Below, one piece after another: positions 1 to 7,291 of a DNA stretch of 14,935 bases; the first letter of the stretch is position 1, and the number at the start of each line of letters is the position of its first letter. The stretch covers positions 1-14,935 of the forward strand of contig CAMOUK010000031.1 of assembly GCA_946626535.1 (NCBI GenBank), written 5' to 3'. The stretch is from an uncultured Caryophanales bacterium. GTDB taxonomy: Bacteria; Bacillota_I; Bacilli_A; Acholeplasmatales; Anaeroplasmataceae. The notes under the pieces were generated by a model, which was not told the DNA's origin, did no database searches, and saw only the letters and a program-made list of their open reading frames with translations. Made by a program: the position numbers and the translations under genes.

Positions 1-52
1 CTATCCCTTTTCTTCTTAACCCTTTTTTTGATTGCAGTCTTCCGACATAACT

Positions 53-80
53 ATTTTAACATAATATGATTTTTTGTCAA
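53..80 (-). promoter_or_regulatory. Promoter for a leftward gene beyond the window edge
   Basis: On the minus strand the sequence shows a consensus -35 TTGACA (75-80), a 16-bp spacer and TAAAAT (53-58). A TG one base upstream of the -10 makes it an extended -10. Transcription would start near position 45 and run out of the left edge. A purine-rich AAAAGGGA (minus strand, about 4-11) close to the edge could be its ribosome binding site, so the start codon probably lies just outside. It is divergent from the AEC permease promoter. Confidence 0.6.
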
Positions 81-97
81 ATTAGAATGCCAAAAAA
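70..97. repeat. Imperfect inverted repeat between divergent promoters
   Basis: The arms TTTTTTGTCA (70-79) and TGCCAAAAAA (88-97) are inverted copies with one mismatch, separated by 8 nt. The left arm overlaps the -35 of the leftward promoter. The position suits an operator for a local regulator, but no regulator is seen. The right half-site resembles the arms of the repeat upstream of lon. Part of the symmetry comes from simple A and T runs, so chance is possible. Confidence 0.3.
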
Positions 98-105
98 CAA
101 TTGCA

Positions 106-134
106 TTTAATAACACTAAATAATATGATATAAT
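106..134 (+). promoter_or_regulatory. Promoter of the AEC permease gene
   Basis: An extended -10, TG-A-TATAAT (TATAAT at 129-134), is a perfect hexamer. The -35 is weak: TTTAAT (106-111) with a 17-bp spacer. TTGCAT at 101 lies too far away (22 bp). The predicted start near 141 leaves a short leader with a strong ribosome binding site, AAAGGAGG (151-158), five bases before the ATG. Confidence 0.6.
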
Positions 135-163
135 CCTTATAAAGTAGTATAAAGGAGGTATAA

Positions 164-1186
164 ATGGATAGCTTATTATTTACATTAAATGCTGTATTAC
201 CAATAATATTATGTATAGTTATTGGCTATGTAGTAAAAAGACTAAAATTATTTCCAGATTCATTTTGGCCTCTATTAAATAAATTATGCTTTAGGGTATT
301 ACTTCCAGTATTATTATTTAAAAATATATATGATATCCAAAATATATCTTTAATGTCTGAATATTGGAAGGTAATATTATATATTACTTTAGCAATAGTA
401 TTTTTCTTTTTAATAGGATTATTAATCGTTATTTTTGCAATAAAGAATCCTAAACAAAAAGGAGTAGTACTTCAATGTATAGTTAGATCAAATTATGCGA
501 TAATTGGTATTGGCTTAATTGAACTTTTGGCTCGTAATTTTTCTTCATCAGATGCAACTATAGCGATTGGTATTGGTGCTATAATTTCTGCTATATCAAT
601 TCCTTTATTTAATATTTTTGCGATTGTTGCCTTATCAATATTTGTTCATGAGGAAGGAAAAAGACCTTCAGTAAAGGATATATTAATTAAGATTTGTAAA
701 AATCCACTTATCATTGCAGTATTATCAGGTATTGTTGTTTTATTAATTAGACTTGCAATACCTTATAATAGCGAAACTAATACCTATGCATTTAAGATTA
801 GTGATAATTTACCTTTCTTATATACAACAATTAAGTGGATTGCTGCATCTGCATCACCTGTAGCTTTAATAGCATTAGGTGGAGGCTTTAGCTTTAGCGC
901 TGTTGCTAGATTAAAATATCAAATAAGCCTAGCTACTATTATGAGAATAGTAGTAGTTCCAGTAATAGCCTTAATTATTGCATATCTTTTAGGTTTTAAT
1001 AAATTATATTTTCCAGCCTTGATAGCTTTATTTGGTACCCCAGTTGCGGTATCAAGTGTACCTATGACGCAGGAGATGGGCTCAGATACTGAGCTTGCAG
1101 GACAGCTTGTTGTATGGACTTCGTTATTAAGTTCTATCACATTATTTTTAATAATACTTACGTGCTCATTAGTTGGAATATTTTAA
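164..1186 (+). CDS. AEC family transporter (auxin efflux carrier-like permease)
   Basis: This is an integral membrane protein of 340 residues, the usual size for the AEC family, with about ten hydrophobic segments in two five-helix halves and a short charged central loop (about residues 160-175). The family signature is clear near residue 291 (GTPVAVSSVPMTQEMGSD), followed by a helix rich in Leu, Ser and Thr. That C-terminal Gly-Thr-Pro motif is typical of bacterial AEC proteins, some of which are malate or other carboxylate permeases. Substrate cannot be read from the sequence. The ATG at 164 has AAAGGAGG five bases upstream. The gene stands alone between its own promoter and a hairpin terminator. 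Family assignment is firm; substrate and direction of transport are unknown. Confidence 0.9.
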   Translation: MDSLLFTLNAVLPIILCIVIGYVVKRLKLFPDSFWPLLNKLCFRVLLPVLLFKNIYDIQNISLMSEYWKVILYITLAIVFFFLIGLLIVIFAIKNPKQKGVVLQCIVRSNYAIIGIGLIELLARNFSSSDATIAIGIGAIISAISIPLFNIFAIVALSIFVHEEGKRPSVKDILIKICKNPLIIAVLSGIVVLLIRLAIPYNSETNTYAFKISDNLPFLYTTIKWIAASASPVALIALGGGFSFSAVARLKYQISLATIMRIVVVPVIALIIAYLLGFNKLYFPALIALFGTPVAVSSVPMTQEMGSDTELAGQLVVWTSLLSSITLFLIILTCSLVGIF

Positions 1187-1191
1187 AAGAA

Positions 1192-1228
1192 AAGTGATTA
1201 TCTAAATTGATAATCACTTGTTTTTTTT
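1192..1228. terminator. Bidirectional intrinsic terminator between convergent genes
   Basis: A perfect 11-bp stem (1192-1202 with 1209-1219) has a 6-nt loop and is followed by eight Ts (1221-1228) on the plus strand. Read on the minus strand, the hairpin is followed by a T-rich stretch (complement of 1183-1191). It can therefore end both the permease transcript and the ATP-grasp gene, whose stop codon begins at 1229, within ten bases of the stem. Confidence 0.9.
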
Positions 1229-2420
1229 ATTCCTTTTCTTCAACCTTTTCTCTATATTTAATCATTTCATTAAAATCATCAAATTTAGCTATAAAATATT
1301 CGTTTCCCATGGCAGAAGATAGAGCCTCGCTCATTCTTCCTGACATACAAATATAATTATTATATTTATCAAATATTTCAGAAGAAGAATATTTATATTT
1401 ATTTTGATCACGTCTTGATGTATAAATACAGTAGAATTTTGGATAATCTAATTTAACATTAACAATTTTATCGTAGCATATTACATCAGCATAAATTTGA
1501 TATGTATTAACTGATTGACCAAAGTTAATCATATCTGGGGTATAGCCTCCAGGTGGACGCATGTTAACCTCTAGGGCTACGATATCGCCTGATTTACCAA
1601 GACCATGCTTTGCCTTAGTTAATTTAAAGAATTCTAGATGGAAATATCTTGATTTAATATTAAATGCCTTTAAAACCTTTTGACCTACTTCAAAAACTTT
1701 TTCTGGAACCTCTTTATTAACATAATAGGTTAAATCTAGATTTTCATTTACTATATCCATAATAGAAGGAGGGAAAACCTCGTTATCTGAAAATACAACA
1801 TTTGAATTAGAATCTACTATTCCATCAAATGAAATGATATCTCCAGTAATATATTCTTCCATAATATATGGAACATTAAAGCCTCTATTATAGAAATTCT
1901 CTAAATCCTTTTTATTTTTTATTTTATAGGTTGCTGCAGCACCTACACCAACATCTGGTTTAACTACAACTGGATAACCAACTACATTATCAATAAATTC
2001 TAAATCTTCCTTTAAATTTGTTAAGAATTTATATCTAGCAACAGGTACACCAGCTTTAATATAATAATCCTTCATATGAGATTTAGAGGTAAAGCCTTCA
2101 ACATCAGCAAGCTTAGCACCATTGATGTTAAAATCAGTTCTTAATCTTGCATCCTGTCTAAGCCAATATTCATTGTTTGATTCTAGATAATCAATCTTTC
2201 CATATTTAAAGCTGAAGAAGGCAACTGCTCTATATACCTCATCATAATTTTCTAATGAATTAACCTTATAATATTCATCTAAATTATCCTTAACGTAGCT
2301 AGATAATTCATTATAAGGAGTATCACCAACACCTAATACTCTAACACCATTTTTCTTTAATGCTTCACAAAAATGATAATAGTTTTTTGGGAATGCTGGA
2401 GAAATAAATACAAAGTTCAT
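1227..2420 (-). CDS. ATP-grasp domain protein (carboxylate-amine ligase-like)
   Basis: The protein has 397 residues. Residues 1-100 look like the N-terminal Rossmann-like pre-ATP-grasp domain. Residues 110-310 form the ATP-grasp fold: the nucleotide-binding lysine in YPVVVKPDVGVG (K154), the adenine-side acidic pair in MEEY (E188-E189), and metal-ligand residues E263 in HLEFF, E284 and N286 in LEVNMRPPGG. The last 85 residues are a C-terminal domain I do not recognise. ATP-grasp enzymes form an acyl phosphate and join it to an amine; the substrates here cannot be inferred. I chose the ATG at 2418-2420 because GGAAG and GAAGG sit 4-10 bases before it. An in-frame ATG 14 codons upstream lies inside the promoter region. 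It is monocistronic, with no pathway partner beside it. Class is firm, substrate unknown. Confidence 0.85.
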   Translation of the reverse strand: MNFVFISPAFPKNYYHFCEALKKNGVRVLGVGDTPYNELSSYVKDNLDEYYKVNSLENYDEVYRAVAFFSFKYGKIDYLESNNEYWLRQDARLRTDFNINGAKLADVEGFTSKSHMKDYYIKAGVPVARYKFLTNLKEDLEFIDNVVGYPVVVKPDVGVGAAATYKIKNKKDLENFYNRGFNVPYIMEEYITGDIISFDGIVDSNSNVVFSDNEVFPPSIMDIVNENLDLTYYVNKEVPEKVFEVGQKVLKAFNIKSRYFHLEFFKLTKAKHGLGKSGDIVALEVNMRPPGGYTPDMINFGQSVNTYQIYADVICYDKIVNVKLDYPKFYCIYTSRRDQNKYKYSSSEIFDKYNNYICMSGRMSEALSSAMGNEYFIAKFDDFNEMIKYREKVEEKE

Positions 2421-2445
2421 AATACCTTCACTTCCTTTTCTAAAT

Positions 2446-2477
2446 ATTTTACCATAAAACAAAATTAAAGTTTACAA
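2446..2477 (-). promoter_or_regulatory. Promoter of the ATP-grasp gene
   Basis: On the minus strand TG-G-TAAAAT (TAAAAT at 2446-2451) is an extended -10. A weak -35 is either TAAACT (2469-2474, 17-bp spacer) or TTGTAA (2472-2477, 20 bp). It overlaps the upstream in-frame ATG of the ATP-grasp reading frame, which supports the downstream start. Confidence 0.45.
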
Positions 2478-2481
2478 TTTA

Positions 2482-2511
2482 TTGATAAAATTTAATTATA
2501 TATGTTATAAT
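2482..2511 (+). promoter_or_regulatory. Promoter of the six-helix membrane protein gene
   Basis: TTGATA (2482-2487), an 18-bp spacer and TATAAT (2506-2511), with TG one base upstream as an extended -10. It is back-to-back with the ATP-grasp promoter in the same 115-bp gap. Confidence 0.7.
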
Positions 2512-2534
2512 TATTGTGTTTAGGAGTGATAGCG

Positions 2535-3353
2535 ATGGGTAAAAAAGAAAAGAAGATTAAACAAAAGGATTTTCCTATTGAAATAAAAGAAGAGAAGGAG
2601 AAAAAAGAAAGTACTGTTGTTAAAAATTTCAACATGTATAAATTTATTGTAAAGCTAGTAGCATTTGCCTTACTTGTTGTTTTTGGCATAATGATTTTAA
2701 TTTTTAATGACAATTCAACAGGTGCAATCTATATGGTTACTGGCTTAGTTGCAGGCTTCTCAGCACTATTTAGAATAATTCCATTAATGAGAACATTAAA
2801 GACTCATAGAGCAAGACTTGTATCATTAATTGAAATAATTGCTGATTGTGTTGTTGGAGTTTATTTAGTTATTGCTGCCTTCGTTTTATGGGGACAGGTA
2901 AATTCTGAAAATGTAACTGTTAATGGTTATAACTGGTTTAATAAATTTAATTTTACAGCTTATAAATATATTTTAATTGCTTTACTTGCTTCAAGAAGCG
3001 TTATTTTCTACTATCAAGTTATTATATGTCAAGAAGCATCAACTAAGGTTAATTATTACATTCATACAATTATCAATATAACAGCAATTGTATTAGGATG
3101 TATTCCGTTTGAGGCTAAACAGGTTCCTTTCGTTTTAGCTATTTTAGCCTTTATTTCTGCAGCCGTTATCGGTGGTGAAGCTGGTGGTGGCTACTATAGA
3201 TATAGAAAGACTATCACTAAGAAGGAAGATAAGAGAGAAGAAAAGGAAGAAGGTATCGATGCTCCAGGTAAGGATGAGGATAAGATTATATCTGATATCG
3301 ACCCTAATATCGTACCTGAAAATGATACTAACCAAGATAGCGTTGTAATGTAG
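2535..3353 (+). CDS. Six-helix membrane protein of unknown function
   Basis: I do not recognise this 272-residue protein. It has a highly charged cytoplasmic-type N-terminus (residues 1-34, mostly Lys and Glu) and about six hydrophobic segments (roughly 35-57, 63-84, 97-120, 141-165, 173-192 and 198-215). A glycine-rich end to the last helix (GGEAGGG) follows. The acidic, low-complexity tail (about 225-272) is rich in Lys and Glu, then Asp and Asn. There is no signal peptide or enzyme motif. The pattern recalls small helical-bundle membrane families such as DUF308-type proteins, but I cannot assign one. The ATG at 2535 has AGGAG eight bases upstream. An upstream in-frame TTG at 2514 lies next to the -10 and is unlikely. 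It is monocistronic, with its own promoter and terminator. Confidence 0.8.
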   Translation: MGKKEKKIKQKDFPIEIKEEKEKKESTVVKNFNMYKFIVKLVAFALLVVFGIMILIFNDNSTGAIYMVTGLVAGFSALFRIIPLMRTLKTHRARLVSLIEIIADCVVGVYLVIAAFVLWGQVNSENVTVNGYNWFNKFNFTAYKYILIALLASRSVIFYYQVIICQEASTKVNYYIHTIINITAIVLGCIPFEAKQVPFVLAILAFISAAVIGGEAGGGYYRYRKTITKKEDKREEKEEGIDAPGKDEDKIISDIDPNIVPENDTNQDSVVM

Positions 3354-3385
3354 AAGAAGCATAAGTTGCTTCTTTTATTTTTCTT
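3354..3385 (+). terminator. Intrinsic terminator after the membrane protein gene
   Basis: An 8-bp stem (3354-3361 with 3367-3374) has a 5-nt loop and begins right after the TAG stop. It is followed by the T-rich run TTTTATTTTTC. Confidence 0.8.
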
Positions 3386-3412
3386 TACAAATTCGTTAAA
3401 TATTGATATAAT
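3384..3412 (+). promoter_or_regulatory. Promoter of tig
   Basis: TTTACA (3384-3389), a 17-bp spacer and TATAAT (3407-3412), with TG one base upstream (extended -10). The predicted start near 3419 gives an untranslated leader of about 90 nt, long for this window and highly structured. Confidence 0.8.
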
Positions 3413-3418
3413 ATCAAA

Positions 3419-3508
3419 GTCGCAAATGAATATTTAAGAGAGTGAGTAAATATTAGTATTTAGGAGGGGCAGACTTATTCATTTGGTCTCTAGTCTGCGA
3501 ATATAGTA
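3419..3508 (+). promoter_or_regulatory. Structured tig leader with displaced Shine-Dalgarno, possible pseudoknot
   Basis: The only good Shine-Dalgarno is AGGAGGGG (3462-3469), 39 nt before the tig ATG. The 16 nt before the ATG contain none. A 7-bp hairpin, GCAGACT (3469-3475) with AGTCTGC (3492-3498), fills the gap. When folded it leaves about 10 nt between Shine-Dalgarno and ATG. The first 10 nt of its loop (TATTCATTTG, 3476-3485) are the exact complement of CAAATGAATA (3423-3432), so an H-type pseudoknot can form with the Shine-Dalgarno in its long first loop. A further AT-rich hairpin (3429-3436 with 3447-3454) overlaps the upstream strand and would compete. I do not recognise it as a known riboswitch class; its role as a translational control element is inferred. 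Confidence 0.6.
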
Positions 3509-4792
3509 ATGGTTACTGAAAAATTAGAACATAGCCGTATGAAGGTTACATGTGATGTTACAAAAGAAGAATTTGAAAAAGCACTTGATAAATCTTTTGA
3601 AATAAATAATGCTAAGGTTACAATCCAAGGCTTTAGAAAAGGTAAAGCACCTAGAAGTGTATTTGAAAAGCACTATGGTGTTGAAGCTTTATATCAAGAA
3701 GCTTTAAATGTAGTTATCGATAATAAAATTAGAGAAGTTTTAGCTGATACTAAATTAGCTGAACAAATTTGTTCTCAATTTGAACCAGATATCGATGACA
3801 AGATTGAAAGAGGTAAAGACTTCAAGTTATACTTATCATTTGATGTATTACCTGAAGTAAAGCTTCCAAATTATAAGGGCATCGAAATTAAAAAGCAAGT
3901 TTTAACTGCTACTGATGAAGAAATTGAAAATGCAGTTAAGGCTGTTGCTAAAAAGGATGCTACAAAGGAATTAAAGGCTGAACAAGTTATAGCTAAAGGA
4001 GATTATGCAACATTCGACTTTGTTGGTAAAGTTGATGGAAAGGAATTTGAAGGCGGAAAAGCTGACAATTACGAACTTCAAATCGGTTCTGGTCAATTCA
4101 TCCCTGGCTTCGAAGATCAAATGATCGGTATGAAGGCTGAAGAAACAAAGGATGTTAATGTTAAATTCCCTGAAAATTATGGTGCACCTAACCTAGCTGG
4201 TAAGGATGCTACATTCACTGTTACAGTTCATGAAATCAAGGAAGAAAAGTTCCCTGAAATCAATGATGAATATGTTGTAAATCAAAAGATTGAAAACGTA
4301 AAGACAGTTGAAGAATTAAAGGCTTTAAAGAAGAAAGAATTAGAAGATGCAAAGGCTATTTCTGAAAAGGATAGACAAACTAATGAAGTTTGCCAATATC
4401 TAGTTAAGAATGTTGTTGTTGATATGCCAGCATCTCTACCTGCTCAAAAGGCTAAGGAATTAAAGCAAAGATTCGAAATGCAAGCTAAGCAATATAACAT
4501 TCCATTCGAAACATATCTTCAATTAATGAACTTAAACAAGGAAGAATTCGAAAAGAGAATTAACGAACAAGCTAATGATCAAGTATTATTCCAATTAGCT
4601 GCAGCTGAAATTATCGAAGCTGAAAAGCTAGCTGCTACTAAGGAACAAGTTGAAGCTAAGGCTAAAGAAGTTGCAGAAGCTACAAAGAAGAAATATGACG
4701 AAGTTTTAAAGAACAATTATTATGCATATGAAAATCAAATTACATATGATAATTTAATTAAGTTCTTATTAGACAACGCTAAAGAAATTTAA
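3509..4792 (+). CDS. tig: Trigger factor, ribosome-associated chaperone
   Basis: Trigger factor binds the ribosome at the nascent-chain exit and shields emerging proteins. All three domains are present in 427 residues, the usual length. The N-terminal ribosome-binding domain (1-115) contains the signature GFRKGKAPR at 41-49. The FKBP-type peptidyl-prolyl isomerase domain covers about 160-244, including GDYATFDFVGKVDG and GQFIPGFEDQMIGM. The helical C-terminal chaperone domain covers about 245-427. The ATG at 3509 fits the family N-terminus. A TAG in frame at 3491-3493 and no ATG, GTG or TTG codon after it rule out a longer form that would place the displaced Shine-Dalgarno correctly. It is monocistronic. 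Control probably acts through the structured leader. Identity is firm. Confidence 0.97.
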   Translation: MVTEKLEHSRMKVTCDVTKEEFEKALDKSFEINNAKVTIQGFRKGKAPRSVFEKHYGVEALYQEALNVVIDNKIREVLADTKLAEQICSQFEPDIDDKIERGKDFKLYLSFDVLPEVKLPNYKGIEIKKQVLTATDEEIENAVKAVAKKDATKELKAEQVIAKGDYATFDFVGKVDGKEFEGGKADNYELQIGSGQFIPGFEDQMIGMKAEETKDVNVKFPENYGAPNLAGKDATFTVTVHEIKEEKFPEINDEYVVNQKIENVKTVEELKALKKKELEDAKAISEKDRQTNEVCQYLVKNVVVDMPASLPAQKAKELKQRFEMQAKQYNIPFETYLQLMNLNKEEFEKRINEQANDQVLFQLAAAEIIEAEKLAATKEQVEAKAKEVAEATKKKYDEVLKNNYYAYENQITYDNLIKFLLDNAKEI

Positions 4793-4800
4793 TTATAGAA

Positions 4801-4827
4801 AAGTCAGCAAATTTGCTGGCTTTTTTT
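4801..4827 (+). terminator. Intrinsic terminator after tig
   Basis: A 9-bp stem (4801-4809 with 4814-4822, one T-G wobble) has a 4-nt loop AATT and runs into seven Ts (4821-4827). It lies eight bases after the tig stop codon. Confidence 0.9.
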
Positions 4828-4852
4828 GCATTTTTAAAATAAAAAAGCAAAA

Positions 4853-4883
4853 TTTTGGCAATCTGCTTGCAAAAGTGCCAAAA
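4853..4883. promoter_or_regulatory. Perfect inverted repeat at the lon promoter, candidate operator
   Basis: TTTTGGCA (4853-4860) and TGCCAAAA (4876-4883) are exact inverted copies separated by 15 nt, a centre-to-centre distance of 23 bp (about two helical turns). It lies downstream of the tig terminator and covers the probable -35 of lon. It matches neither the HrcA CIRCE element (TTAGCACTC half-site) nor a CtsR tandem heptamer. A role as a repressor site is inferred from position and symmetry. Confidence 0.45.
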
Positions 4884-4900
4884 ATGTTATATATTATACT
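4867..4900 (+). promoter_or_regulatory. Probable lon promoter region
   Basis: The -10 lies within 4888-4900. Candidates are TATATA (4888-4893) with an extended TG one base upstream, TATTAT (4892-4897) and TATACT (4895-4900). The best -35 is TTGCAA (4867-4872), 15 or 19 bp from the first two, which is not ideal. The weak fit is compatible with a regulated promoter. The exact start cannot be fixed from sequence. Confidence 0.5.
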
Positions 4901-4937
4901 TACTAATGTATCTTATTAGTGAAGGGAGATGAATTAA

Positions 4938-7259
4938 ATGGAAGAAAATACTAAATTAGTACTACCTGCAATAGCTGTTAGAGGTGTTATGCCGCTACCT
5001 AATAACGAGCTTAGAATTGAAGTTGGTCGTCAAGCATCCGTATTAGCTTTAGACTCTTCTGAAAAGATGTATGGTGGTAATGTAATTCTTTTAATCCAAA
5101 AGGATTCTTCAGCAACAGAAGTAACTGTAGATAATTTAGAACCAGTAGCTGTTTTAGGTATTATTACTTTAAAGCTAAAATTACCTAATAATAACTATAG
5201 AGTTAAGTTTAAAATTATAGACCGTGTAAAGATTAATGAATATGCTTCAGTAGATCCATATTTTGTTGTTAATTATGAAAAGATTTTCTCTATTTTAAAG
5301 GGTGATGAAGAAGAGGCTGCTCTTCTAAAGAATATTGCATCTTGCATCGCAAGAGGTCAAATCACTTTATTGAATTCAACAGAACAAATTACAAAGTTGT
5401 TACAATCAGGAACTACAGCTGATGTTTTATCAGATGTAATTGCTTATCAATTAAAGACTAATACTAATATGTCTAAATATAGATATTTAGAGGAATTAAG
5501 TGTTGCAAAGCGTCTTGAGATGATATTAGAGGATATTGAAAGAGAAAAACAAATCTCTGAAATTGAAAATAAAATCAATAAGGATGTTAAAAAATCAATT
5601 GATGATTCTCAAAAGGAATACTACCTAAGAGAAAAGATGAAAGCCATTCAAAATGAATTGGGTGATAAGGCAAGACAAGAAGATGATGTAGAAAATCTTA
5701 GAAAGGCTATTGAAGAAGCACACTTACCTGAAAATGTATATAAGAAGGCAAAAGATGAGCTTCAAAAATATGCATCAACTTCAGCTCAATTACCTGAATC
5801 TGGTGTAATTAGATCATATCTAGAATGGATTATTAACCTTCCTTGGTATAAAGCAAGTGAGGATAATGATGATTTAAATGATGTATCTAATAAACTAGAT
5901 GCTAACCATTATGGCTTAACTAAGGTTAAGGAAAGAATAATTGAATATTTAGCTGTTAAGATGATGACAGGTAAAAATCCATCAACTATTCTTTGCTTCG
6001 CAGGTCCTCCAGGAGTAGGTAAAACATCTTTAGCTAGATCTATTAGTGAGGCTTTAGGACGTAAGTTCGTTAAGCAATCACTTGGTGGTGTTAGAGATGA
6101 AGCTGAAATTAGAGGTCATAGAAGAACATATATCGGTGCACTTCCTGGTCGTATCCTAAAGGGTATGAAGGATGCAGGTACTATAAATCCAGTATTCTTA
6201 TTAGATGAAATTGATAAGATGACAGCTGATTATAGAGGAGATCCTTCAGCAGCAATGCTAGAGGTACTTGACCCTGAGCAAAATAAATTCTTCTCAGATA
6301 ATTATCTAGAAGAACCATATGACTTATCTCAAGTAATGTTTATTACTACAGCAAATGATTTATCTAATATTCCTGGTCCATTAAGAGATCGTATGGAAAT
6401 TATTGAGCTTTCAAGCTATACAGAAATTGAAAAATATAATATAGCTGTTAAGCACTTACTTCCTAGAAACTTAGATGAGCATGGTTTAAAGCCAAATCAA
6501 TTAAGCATTACTGATGATGCATATTATGCAATCATTAGAGGATACACTAGAGAAGCTGGTGTTCGTGAGCTTAACCGTATGATCGCAACTATCTGCAGAA
6601 AGACAGTTAAGAAGATTTTAATGGAACATGAAGAAAAGGTAGAAGTTACTGTAGATAATTTAAAGGATTTCTTAGGTAAGATTATATTCACAAATAATAA
6701 GAATAGAGAAGAAAATCAAATTGGTGTTGTTACAGGCTTAGCTTATACTCAATTTGGTGGAGATACTCTAGATATTGAAGTAACTACATATCCTGGTCAC
6801 GGTAATTTAGTACTTACTGGTAAGCTTGGAGACGTTATGAAGGAATCAGCTACTGCAGCTTATTCATTCGTAAAGGCTCATGCTGATAAATACAAAATTC
6901 CAAAGGAAGTTATCGAGAAAAATGATGTTCACATCCACGTTCCAGAAGGAGCAGTACCAAAGGATGGTCCATCTGCAGGTGTTACTTTAACTACTGCCTT
7001 AGTATCTTGTTTAACTAATAGACCTGTAGATTGTCATATTGGTATGACAGGTGAAATCACATTAAGAGGCTCTGTATTGCCTATTGGTGGATTAAGAGAA
7101 AAGTCTATTGCGGCTTCACGCTCTGGTTTAACAAAGATCTTTATTCCATTTGAAAATCAAAGAGATATCGATGATATTCCAGATGAGGTTAAGGAAAAGC
7201 TAGAAATAGTTCCAGTTTCAAATATTTCTCAAATACTTGATGCTGTATTTACTAATTAA
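4938..7259 (+). CDS. lon: ATP-dependent Lon protease
   Basis: Lon is a cytoplasmic AAA+ serine protease that degrades misfolded and selected regulatory proteins. The 773 residues match the usual length. The N-terminal substrate-recognition domain and coiled coil (about 1-300) are followed by the AAA+ module: Walker A GPPGVGKT at 356-363 and Walker B LLDEID with D423 and E424. The protease domain runs from about 596, with catalytic Ser679 in DGPSAGV and Lys722 in GLREKS, the Ser-Lys dyad of the family. Nothing is missing, so it should be active. The ATG at 4938 has AAGGGAG nine bases upstream. It is monocistronic. The inverted repeat upstream suggests repression, but no CIRCE element is present. 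Identity is firm. Confidence 0.98.
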   Translation: MEENTKLVLPAIAVRGVMPLPNNELRIEVGRQASVLALDSSEKMYGGNVILLIQKDSSATEVTVDNLEPVAVLGIITLKLKLPNNNYRVKFKIIDRVKINEYASVDPYFVVNYEKIFSILKGDEEEAALLKNIASCIARGQITLLNSTEQITKLLQSGTTADVLSDVIAYQLKTNTNMSKYRYLEELSVAKRLEMILEDIEREKQISEIENKINKDVKKSIDDSQKEYYLREKMKAIQNELGDKARQEDDVENLRKAIEEAHLPENVYKKAKDELQKYASTSAQLPESGVIRSYLEWIINLPWYKASEDNDDLNDVSNKLDANHYGLTKVKERIIEYLAVKMMTGKNPSTILCFAGPPGVGKTSLARSISEALGRKFVKQSLGGVRDEAEIRGHRRTYIGALPGRILKGMKDAGTINPVFLLDEIDKMTADYRGDPSAAMLEVLDPEQNKFFSDNYLEEPYDLSQVMFITTANDLSNIPGPLRDRMEIIELSSYTEIEKYNIAVKHLLPRNLDEHGLKPNQLSITDDAYYAIIRGYTREAGVRELNRMIATICRKTVKKILMEHEEKVEVTVDNLKDFLGKIIFTNNKNREENQIGVVTGLAYTQFGGDTLDIEVTTYPGHGNLVLTGKLGDVMKESATAAYSFVKAHADKYKIPKEVIEKNDVHIHVPEGAVPKDGPSAGVTLTTALVSCLTNRPVDCHIGMTGEITLRGSVLPIGGLREKSIAASRSGLTKIFIPFENQRDIDDIPDEVKEKLEIVPVSNISQILDAVFTN

Positions 7260-7290
7260 GAGGTTTTTAAAACCTCTTTTTTATTTTTTT
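7258..7290 (+). terminator. Intrinsic terminator after lon
   Basis: The stem AAGAGGTT (7258-7265) with AACCTCTT (7271-7278) begins inside the lon stop codon and is followed by a long T-rich tract (7277-7290). Confidence 0.9.
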
Positions 7291-7291
7291 C

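Noticed and set aside
17..48. A 10-codon minus-strand frame beginning at 46-48
   Set aside because: No ribosome binding site and too short; it is more likely leader RNA of the gene beyond the edge.
919..1140. Open frame of 73 codons on the minus strand inside the AEC gene
   Set aside because: It lies fully within a well-supported gene on the other strand, has no ribosome binding site and resembles no known family.
2492..2713. Open frame of 73 codons on the minus strand across the membrane protein gene start
   Set aside because: It is opposite the lysine-rich N-terminal coding region, which reads as Phe and Leu runs on the reverse strand; it covers the plus-strand promoter.
3144..3362. Open frame of 72 codons on the minus strand at the end of the membrane protein gene
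   Set aside because: It starts in the terminator hairpin of the plus-strand gene and lies otherwise inside that gene.
4899..4928. RNA-thermometer-like hairpin before lon (4902-4907 with 4915-4920, partly touching the ribosome binding site)
   Set aside because: The stem is six AT-rich pairs and its 5' strand may precede the transcription start, so it is too weak to call.
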